From assembly GCA_905182385.1 (NCBI GenBank), contig CAJJBS010000022.1, positions 1-10,257 of the forward strand: a stretch of 10,257 bases of DNA. Direction: 5' to 3'. The notes beneath the pieces are model-generated. The model did no database searches. It was given only the letters and a program-made list of their open reading frames with translations, and had not been told where the DNA came from. Below, one piece after another: positions 5,582 through 10,257 of the stretch. The stretch is from Fidelibacterota bacterium TCS55. Its GTDB lineage: Bacteria > Fidelibacterota > Marinisomatia > Marinisomatales > TCS55. The position numbers and the translations under genes were made by a program. Numbering within the stretch: the first letter of the stretch is position 1; every line of letters begins with the position of its first letter.

Positions 5582-7855
5582 CTAAAATAGATATCGATAT
5601 TGAAAACCAATGCTTCTACCGGTTTCTGGCATAATAGATTTTATTTTAGATAAATGATTATAATATGTTTCATTAAGCAAATTATTTAGTTGAAGAACTA
5701 AGCGATGCGTTCCATTTTTCGTTTCAAAAGAATAACTTCCAAAGATATCAATCAAAGAATACCCTTGAGTCATTGTTTCAAATTCTGAGAGCCTTGTTTG
5801 ATCTAGAATCTTACTAAGTCTAATTGATCCCGATATATCCTTATTTGATTTTGTTGAAATCAATAAACTAATTTTATCAGCTGGCATGTAACCAATATAT
5901 TCATTATTTGTTTTATCTTTTCCTCTAACAAATGAGAAATCTGAAGTGATGTCGATGACTTTCCCTTTATACCCCAGTTGTAATTCGCCACCACTTATTT
6001 CTGTTTCAATTCCACGCATTTGATATTTATATAGCCAGCCACTTGATCCACTACCCCATTCAATCCAATCTGAACCTGGGACATACCCATCACCCATCTT
6101 CATATACTGATGAAAGTTTGGACTTTGATTAAAGAACCCATTTAATAAAAATGAAAATCGCTCTTTTTGATATTGAAGGGAGCTTTCTAGCCCAAGTGTT
6201 TTTTCAATGTTAAGAGTAGGGTTACCGATCTCATAGCTATAACTGCCAAGATGAGGGCCATCTGAAAAGAGATCTTCAATACCAGGTGTCCTTCCAGCTC
6301 TCATAATGGTTGTTGAAAGTTGCCAATTATCCCAAGATTTAATAAGTGCAGCTGATAAAGAAAGAAAACCAAAGTTCTTATTGTTAACAAATTTTTCATC
6401 AATATTTGAAAAATTTGTTCCCTTACTTTGAGGTTCTATAATAGAATATTCACCTCTAAATGAAACTTGACCTGTAAGACCAAAAAGAAATTTCTCATTA
6501 AAACCAAAAAATGAAATATTTGATTCAGATGTATTTGGTGTCCAATAAAAACCACCCGCCTTAAACATTCGGTATTGAAAAGCTGCACCTAATTCTCTTT
6601 TTAGTCCTGTGATCTTGGACTGAACAAGCAATATGTCCTGTCCTAATTTAACTGAGGCCATTTTCTGCTGTGATTCAAATTCAGAATGACCATAATGAAT
6701 AAACTTTTGATCTAAGTCAAAAGTCTCAAAACCTTTGAAATTAATATCTTGATGATAATTAAACTTCTGAGTGGTTTTATTCATCTTTAAATCTACACCA
6801 TCAATGTGTCCTTCTGGGCTTCCTGGAATTCCATAAACCATTTCAACATGCTCAATAGAAACAGAGCCTCTTTTTCGATCATAGAATCTAGTTATTCCAA
6901 AAAAACCTTCCGTAGTATTCATTGAAGTATTTTCTAATGCACCCAATGGCGTGATCTGATCACCAGTCTTTCTATTTTGCAAAGATATTCGAATATTATT
7001 CTTATTCATAGGAGCGACTAATGAAATATTATTGAATAAACCTTTATTTCCAGAGTCGTAACCCGATGTTAAGTAAGTATGAAAATGGTCAAATTCGATT
7101 TCAGGTATAGAGTTTTTTTCAACATCAATTACCCCACTTATAGTATTTGATCCAAATAGAAGAGCACGTGGACCTCTTATAATCTCAATTTCTTCTACTC
7201 CCCCTAAATCCATACTTAGAGCATGATCAACAGAAGTTTGAGATAGATCACCAACTTCAAACCCATTTTCAGTGATTAGAAAACGATCTCCAGAGTAGCC
7301 CCTTAAGATAGGACGCGTTGTCCCTTGCCCCATTGATTGAATTGCTACACCTACCTCATTTTGAAGGGTTTGCGCAATCGAACCTTTCATATTTTCTTGC
7401 ATTTTTTTTCCTGACATGGAAAAACTAGACAGTGAAGAAGTTGGGTCAAGATTGCTGTGAACTTCTACGCTTATTTCATCAAAATGTAAAACTTCAGGTT
7501 TGAGAAATATTTTACCAATATCAACTAAAGTGTTATTTATTTCTATAAATAGAGTTGTATCTCTATAACCAAGAATTGAAATTTTGATTTCTACATTATC
7601 AAAAGGGAGTTTATTTATTGAGAATTGACCATCTATATCAGTCGCTGAACCTATGTTCAAATATTTGAGATAAACATTTACATCTTCAAGAGGTATAGAG
7701 TCTTCTGAAGAACGAACTTCTCCCGTTAACCTTGCATTTTGTGCATGCAGAAAATGCATTGGCATACTGCATGCACAAAAAATTGCAATTAATACAAGCT
7801 TATTTAACAGTGATTGGCACGTTGTTTGTAGAGGTGTAATCTGCATGCTCATCAT
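5582..7855 (-). CDS. ZnuD-like TonB-dependent receptor, probable zinc/metal uptake
   Basis: A 757-residue outer-membrane receptor. Signal peptide core is about residues 17-30 with cleavage near H-A-Q (37-39). A carboxypeptidase-regulatory-like domain spans about 42-118 (L-T-G-E-V; D-I-D-G-Q-F-S-I). A TonB-box-like stretch is D-E-I-S-V-E-V (126-132). The plug runs from about 145, with I-L-R-G-Y-S-G-D-R (183-191), S-V-D-H-A (208-212), R-G-P (227-229) and L-L-F-G-S (232-236). The barrel reaches the terminal Y-R-Y-L-F. The plug's 'RG..GDR' and 'DHA', with Y-G-I-P-G-S-P-E-G-H (341-350) and H-Y-G-H-S-E-F-E (387-394), match the ZnuD zinc-receptor group; the loop is less His-rich than in Neisseria ZnuD. 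It overlaps the upstream metal-binding lipoprotein gene by about 56 bases and has no SD, so translation is probably coupled. ATG 7852 and ATG 7846 are also possible starts. Confidence 0.9.
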   Translation of the reverse strand: MMSMQITPLQTTCQSLLNKLVLIAIFCACSMPMHFLHAQNARLTGEVRSSEDSIPLEDVNVYLKYLNIGSATDIDGQFSINKLPFDNVEIKISILGYRDTTLFIEINNTLVDIGKIFLKPEVLHFDEISVEVHSNLDPTSSLSSFSMSGKKMQENMKGSIAQTLQNEVGVAIQSMGQGTTRPILRGYSGDRFLITENGFEVGDLSQTSVDHALSMDLGGVEEIEIIRGPRALLFGSNTISGVIDVEKNSIPEIEFDHFHTYLTSGYDSGNKGLFNNISLVAPMNKNNIRISLQNRKTGDQITPLGALENTSMNTTEGFFGITRFYDRKRGSVSIEHVEMVYGIPGSPEGHIDGVDLKMNKTTQKFNYHQDINFKGFETFDLDQKFIHYGHSEFESQQKMASVKLGQDILLVQSKITGLKRELGAAFQYRMFKAGGFYWTPNTSESNISFFGFNEKFLFGLTGQVSFRGEYSIIEPQSKGTNFSNIDEKFVNNKNFGFLSLSAALIKSWDNWQLSTTIMRAGRTPGIEDLFSDGPHLGSYSYEIGNPTLNIEKTLGLESSLQYQKERFSFLLNGFFNQSPNFHQYMKMGDGYVPGSDWIEWGSGSSGWLYKYQMRGIETEISGGELQLGYKGKVIDITSDFSFVRGKDKTNNEYIGYMPADKISLLISTKSNKDISGSIRLSKILDQTRLSEFETMTQGYSLIDIFGSYSFETKNGTHRLVLQLNNLLNETYYNHLSKIKSIMPETGRSIGFQYRYLF
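7737..7780. repeat. Perfect 14-bp inverted repeat inside the receptor's signal-peptide codons
   Basis: TTTTGTGCATGCAG (7737-7750) and CTGCATGCACAAAA (7767-7780) are exact reverse complements separated by 16 bases. They fall within codons 26-40 of the receptor, where the gene has just left its overlap with the lipoprotein gene. The mRNA would form a strong stem-loop about 75-120 bases after the start codon. It may tune translation of the receptor or bind a protein; no function is shown. Confidence 0.6.
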
Positions 7856-8312
7856 GCATTAACTCTAGTTTAAAGCTTGTTGAACCAGCACTGAGACCTA
7901 TGATTTCTAATGCCATTTCTTCTTCATGATCATCGCCATGATCATCATGCTCTTCTTCGAATTCAACTGTGGCAATACTAGAATTAAAGCCAGAAACTCT
8001 TAATTCTGCTTCTTCCTCTTCCTCTTCTTCACCTTCATGATCATCATGCTCTAACTCTTTTCCATCATCACCAAGAAAATGTACAGAGAGTTCTAAAGTA
8101 TCTCCCACAGCTAATGTTACAGAGCCTGTTTTAGTTCCTTTAAATTCTCTATAAATTTCAGTTCCATCACTTTCTAGAATAAAGCCTTCTGCATCAATAT
8201 GCTCTTCCTCGTGAGCATGATCATCATCTTCACAACTCACAATGAATAGTGCTAAAAATATTCCCAAAACAGATACTAAAGAGCGCATGCTCTTTTCAAT
8301 ATTAAAAGTCAT
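7800..8312 (-). CDS. His/Asp/Glu-rich metal-binding lipoprotein
   Basis: A 170-residue lipoprotein. The hydrophobic core is V13-F23, with the lipobox I-V-S-C (C27) followed by E-D-D-D-H. The mature protein has four His/acidic clusters: 28-38 (D-D-D-H-A-H-E-E-E-H), 88-102 (ending in a run of nine Glu, residues 94 and 96-102 region), 118-132 (E-E-E-H-D-D-H-G-D-D-H-E-E-E) and 153-157 (H-D-E-H-A); eleven His in all. Between them are ordered segments (T-L-E-L-S-V-H-F-L; S-S-I-A-T-V-E-F; G-L-S-A-G-S-T-S-F) resembling a bacterial Ig-like (BIG2-type) fold. I infer that it binds Zn2+ or a similar ion at the outer membrane and works with the receptor encoded next. The start ATG 8312 has AGGGGAG at six bases, the strongest SD in the window. 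Cobalt, nickel or copper binding is possible. Confidence 0.85.
   Translation of the reverse strand: MTFNIEKSMRSLVSVLGIFLALFIVSCEDDDHAHEEEHIDAEGFILESDGTEIYREFKGTKTGSVTLAVGDTLELSVHFLGDDGKELEHDDHEGEEEEEEEAELRVSGFNSSIATVEFEEEHDDHGDDHEEEMALEIIGLSAGSTSFKLELMHDEHADYTSTNNVPITVK
7937..8052. repeat. 17-base direct repeat within the His/acidic clusters
   Basis: CATGATCATCATGCTCT occurs at 7937-7953 and again at 8036-8052, with partial copies near 7925 and 8215. The repeats encode the E-H-D-D-H type clusters and suggest that the metal-binding segments grew by local duplication. Confidence 0.6.
8278..8295. repeat. 7-bp inverted repeat around an internal ATG of the lipoprotein gene
   Basis: AAAGAGC (8278-8284), GCAT, GCTCTTT (8289-8295) form a perfect hairpin with a four-base loop. 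On the mRNA the loop holds the ATG of codon 9, the first residue of what would be a compact signal peptide (M-R-S-L-V-S). The strong SD favours ATG 8312 instead. Confidence 0.45.
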
Positions 8313-8318
8313 AATTGA

Positions 8319-8325
8319 CTCCCCT
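8319..8325 (-). promoter_or_regulatory. Strong SD of the metal-binding lipoprotein gene
   Basis: AGGGGAG six bases before ATG 8312. It decides this start over the internal ATG at 8288. Upstream, TTTTTGACAGCTGTATAAATA (minus strand, about 8352-8372) holds a TTGACA and the palindrome ACAGCTGT, but no -10 lies at a normal distance, so no promoter is called. Confidence 0.6.
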
Positions 8326-8385
8326 AAATTTTTTATTTTAAAAAATGACTTTATTTATACAGCTGTCAAAAACTGTGTAGTATAA

Positions 8386-8703
8386 TTATGATATATTTGA
8401 GGGGGGGGCCCTTGAATCAAAGAGACCATGTGAATTATCAGAATTGATTATTTCAATTTTATCAAAAAATAAATTATTAAAACCATTAATTAATGATTCG
8501 TTATTAAATACAATAAAGTCTTCACGAACTTTCTTATTACAAACATCGCAATCATTATAAGAGGCAGAATGTTCGTTGTGCTCACAATCAACAGAACAAA
8601 TACTATAATCGTCTACTTTAGTTAAATGTGTAGAGTCAATTAAATGAATATTTGAACCTATCAATACAAAAGCTAGGAAAGATGATAATATTTTATTTAT
8701 CAT
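8386..8703 (-). CDS. Small secreted Cys/His protein, first gene of the metal-uptake operon
   Basis: About 105 residues with an N-terminal signal peptide (I-L-S-S-F-L-A-F-V-L-I-G-S) and no membrane segment afterwards. The mature protein has one compact Cys/His group: C-x3-C-x-H-x2-H-x6-C-x2-C (C38, C42, H44, H47, C54, C57 counted from ATG 8709), a plausible metal site. It ends S-R-A-P-P-S-N-I-S; I recall 'RAPP'-type tails in short Cys/His proteins beside TonB receptors in Bacteroidota-like genomes. ATG 8709 directly abuts its SD (AGGG, 8710-8713), whereas ATG 8703 is six bases away, so 8703 is preferred. An eight-base C run (plus-strand G 8401-8408) sits just before the stop and would change the C-terminus if it slipped. 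Location suggests metal binding, sensing or delivery ahead of the lipoprotein and receptor; no function is established. Confidence 0.7.
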   Translation of the reverse strand: MINKILSSFLAFVLIGSNIHLIDSTHLTKVDDYSICSVDCEHNEHSASYNDCDVCNKKVREDFIVFNNESLINGFNNLFFDKIEIINSDNSHGLFDSRAPPSNIS

Positions 8704-8709
8704 ATTCAT

Positions 8710-8713
8710 CCCT
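8710..8713 (-). promoter_or_regulatory. SD that favours ATG 8703
   Basis: AGGG directly precedes ATG 8709 with no spacer and is six bases from ATG 8703, which therefore makes the better start. Confidence 0.5.
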
Positions 8714-8746
8714 AAAATTAATAATTATTTTTATTGTTTAAAAAGT

Positions 8747-8760
8747 AATTTATATAAATT
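8747..8760. promoter_or_regulatory. 14-bp palindrome upstream of the metal-uptake operon, possible operator
   Basis: AATTTATATAAATT is a perfect palindrome 44-57 bases before ATG 8703, between the previous gene's terminator and the operon. A Fur/Zur-type repressor site would be expected about here, but in DNA this AT-rich such a palindrome can arise by chance and it matches no operator consensus I know. Confidence 0.25.
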
Positions 8761-8787
8761 TAATTTTCAGATCATCCCACAAACAAA

Positions 8788-8813
8788 AAAGCCCCACGCT
8801 TAGGTAAGGCTTT
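8788..8813 (-). terminator. Probable terminator after the metallophosphoesterase gene
   Basis: On the minus strand AAAGCC (8813-8808) pairs with GGCTTT (8793-8788), with a further CC/GG inside, followed by a run of U (plus-strand A 8785-8790). It is about 100 bases beyond the stop at 8914. The stem is imperfect, with a bulge or long loop. Between it and the stop, 8814-8913 holds a 12-bp palindrome TAGTATATACTA (8848-8859) and a short GGG/CCC hairpin (about 8832-8843) but no recognisable gene. Confidence 0.6.
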
Positions 8814-8913
8814 AATATGAACAGAATACGGGGGTTGTGTCCCTTTTTAGTATATACTAGGTATAATTCTTAATACTTCTGATAAAATAAGACTACCTAA
8901 GCCACTATAAGCT

Positions 8914-10095
8914 TTATGTTGTAGTTAGCTTTTTTTTCAGTTTAAAGAGTGTTATTTCAGCAGGGACACCAAGGCGTAGAGGAGGACCCCAATAGCCAGT
9001 CCCACTATTCACATATATTTGAGTACCATTATGATTATGTAAACCTGATAAATAAGGATTTGCTTTTTTTGTAGGGTATGTAAATGGCCAAAATTGCCCA
9101 CCATGCGTATGACCTGAAATTTGAAGATCGTAGCCTGCTTCATTAGCCTTAAAGATACTAGAAGGTTGATGAGCTAATAAAATTTTTACTTTTTCACTTT
9201 TTATTCCATTAAGTGCGCTTTTAGGATTGGATTTGTGACTAGGAATAATTTGATGAGCTCTATAATCTGTAACTCCTGCTAAAACTATATTTTGATTATT
9301 AATTGTAATTAAATTATTTTCATTAACTAAGTTAGTAAAACCCATACGATTAGTTTCCTCTAACCATCTTTCTGCACCAGAATAATACTCATGGTTTCCT
9401 GTGACAAAGTATGTTCCATAATTAGCGACCATTTGAGACAATGGTTCTAAATCTTTTTTTAAATAATCAATAGAACCATCAACCATATCACCGGTTATAG
9501 CAATTAGATCTGGGTTTATATTTGAAATTTGATTTAGAACTTTTTCTACATATGGTTTTTTAATTGTTGGTCCAACATGTAGGTCTGATATTTGGGCAAT
9601 GGTAAAATTTTCAAAAGAATCAGGTAAGTTTTTTAAAAAAATAGTTTGATGAATAATGGAAGGCCCTTTTCTCGCTGAGTAAAACCCATAAGCTGTGGTG
9701 GGTCCAATTAATGTTAATATTCCAATGCTTAATGATTTTTGAATAAATTCTCGTTTTTCTATGTCTAGGGTTACTTGTTGCTTTACATCAGCTGGGAAAA
9801 AAGAGGATATAACATCCCAGGATTTTATTATTAAATCTTTTGAAATAAAGGCTAAAAAGCTAAGTGTAAAGAAACCTAAGCTGGTGTAACCAATGAAAGA
9901 TAATTTATCTAATAAATTTGATTCATAGCCAATGTATCTAAAAAGAATCGGCAAAACTGGTAAAAGAGTTAAAATGATAACTAATATGATAGCTATTGAA
10001 GCATATGTAGAATTAAGGTCTAGGTCAGAAAATATTTTCCAACCAACATAACCATGCATAATCACTAGCGCTGTAAGAAATACAATAAAGAACAT
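8914..10095 (-). CDS. Membrane-anchored metallophosphoesterase, YkuE/YaeI type
   Basis: A 393-residue protein with about four N-terminal membrane segments (about 2-22, 31-53, 66-84 and 122-138) and a calcineurin-like phosphoesterase domain from about 163 to the end. All metal-binding motifs are present: D-L-H (171-173), G-D-M-V-D-G (202-207), G-N-H-E (233-236), A-H-Q-P (308-311) and G-H-T-H-G-G-Q (328-334). The D-L-H-V-G and G-H-T-H-G-G-Q-F forms are those of the YkuE/YaeI branch, di-metal phosphodiesterases or phosphatases thought to act on lipid-linked or envelope substrates; the natural substrate is unknown. The domain follows the last helix, so its side of the membrane is unclear. The start ATG 10095 has no SD, only an A-rich leader. 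A probable terminator follows. The divergent neighbour is a broken carbamoyltransferase. Confidence 0.9.
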   Translation of the reverse strand: MFFIVFLTALVIMHGYVGWKIFSDLDLNSTYASIAIILVIILTLLPVLPILFRYIGYESNLLDKLSFIGYTSLGFFTLSFLAFISKDLIIKSWDVISSFFPADVKQQVTLDIEKREFIQKSLSIGILTLIGPTTAYGFYSARKGPSIIHQTIFLKNLPDSFENFTIAQISDLHVGPTIKKPYVEKVLNQISNINPDLIAITGDMVDGSIDYLKKDLEPLSQMVANYGTYFVTGNHEYYSGAERWLEETNRMGFTNLVNENNLITINNQNIVLAGVTDYRAHQIIPSHKSNPKSALNGIKSEKVKILLAHQPSSIFKANEAGYDLQISGHTHGGQFWPFTYPTKKANPYLSGLHNHNGTQIYVNSGTGYWGPPLRLGVPAEITLFKLKKKLTTT

Positions 10096-10110
10096 TTTTT
10101 TATTTATTAA

Positions 10111-10257
10111 ATAGTAATTATATCTAGAGAATTAAGTGAGGAAAAAACGATAGGTTGGTTTCAGGGTAGGATGGAATTTGGACCACGGGCTTTAGGTGGA
10201 AGATCAATATTAGCTGATCCTAGGTCAGAAAAGATCCAAAAAGAATTAAATCTAAAA
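10111..10257 (+). pseudogene. Fragment of a NodU/TobZ-family carbamoyltransferase (C-terminal domain), 5' end missing
   Basis: The frame from 10111, just after a TAA at 10108-10110, to the window edge reads I-S-R-E-L-S-E-E-K-T-I-G-W-F-Q-G, then R-M-E-F-G-P-R-A-L-G-G, then R-S-I-L-A-D-P-R. 'GWFQGRMEFGPRALG' with 'RSILADPR' is the hallmark of the C-terminal domain of O-carbamoyltransferases of the NodU/CmcH/TobZ family, which use carbamoyl phosphate to carbamoylate sugars, antibiotics or lipid-linked glycans. In complete proteins this motif lies after several hundred residues. Here the frame begins only about a dozen codons before it, has no ATG or GTG in a suitable place, and abuts the metallophosphoesterase start. 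It is therefore a 5'-truncated remnant or a false join in assembly. The identity is secure; the gene's state is not, because the 3' side is outside the window. Confidence 0.8.

Noticed and set aside
5582..7855. Siderophore, vitamin B12 or SusC-type glycan receptor
   Set aside because: Length is below SusC size, there is no SusD neighbour, and the plug and YGIPG...H features with a His-rich lipoprotein next door favour a ZnuD-like metal receptor.
7921..8052. CRISPR-like or tandem-repeat array
   Set aside because: The repeated units are short, uneven and in frame with His/Asp/Glu clusters of a protein; they are coding low-complexity repeats.
8352..8372. TTGACA-based promoter between the small Cys/His gene and the lipoprotein gene
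   Set aside because: No -10 element at 16-19 bases; read-through from the upstream gene is simpler.
8820..8913. Small RNA or short gene between the metallophosphoesterase stop and its terminator
   Set aside because: No frame with a start and SD, and only short weak hairpins; best read as 3' untranslated sequence.

Overview
The window is AT-rich, densely packed DNA from a bacterium of the Bacteroidota/FCB type, probably a marine free-living lineage (marine Bacteroidota, Balneolota or Marinimicrobia cannot be told apart from this alone). The grounds are a histone H1-like mini-protein with the K-A-A-G-(S/T)-R-A-R-K-A-L signature, short signal peptides ending in F-S-Q, a TonB-dependent receptor with an N-terminal carboxypeptidase-regulatory-like domain, TAnnTTTG-like promoter elements, and many genes with weak or absent Shine-Dalgarno (SD) sequences.

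Layout. At the left edge (1-216, minus) lies the start of an outer-membrane beta-barrel-type protein whose frame is broken at a run of seven A. Next come two short, independently terminated nucleic-acid-binding genes on the minus strand: an RRM RNA-binding protein (354-623) and a 58-residue histone H1-like protein (853-1029). From 4913 down to 1132 (minus) six genes follow closely: a small lipoprotein, an LpqC-type lipoprotein esterase, a four-helix membrane protein with a cytochrome-b561-like histidine pattern, a YceI-family protein, an unknown soluble protein, and a flavin-reductase-like protein. Several junctions overlap or share bases, so translation is probably coupled. One lone gene on the plus strand (5001-5567) encodes a membrane-anchored extracytoplasmic protein of unknown function behind what looks like a leaderless promoter.

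The region 8709-5582 (minus) is a likely transition-metal (zinc is the best guess) uptake operon. It encodes a small secreted Cys/His protein, a His/Asp/Glu-rich lipoprotein, and a ZnuD-like TonB-dependent receptor. The proposed logic is metal capture by the acidic, histidine-rich lipoprotein and hand-over to the receptor. Several inverted repeats sit in and around this operon, including a perfect 14-bp one inside the receptor's signal-peptide coding region.

The right end holds a membrane-anchored YkuE/YaeI-type metallophosphoesterase (8914-10095, minus). Beside it on the plus strand is a piece of a NodU/TobZ-family carbamoyltransferase that begins inside the C-terminal domain with no start codon, and runs off the window. 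It is either a gene remnant or an assembly join.

No tRNA, rRNA, CRISPR array or insertion sequence was seen. No gene-free stretch exceeds 300 bases; the longest are 624-852 and 8710-8913, and their contents are listed.
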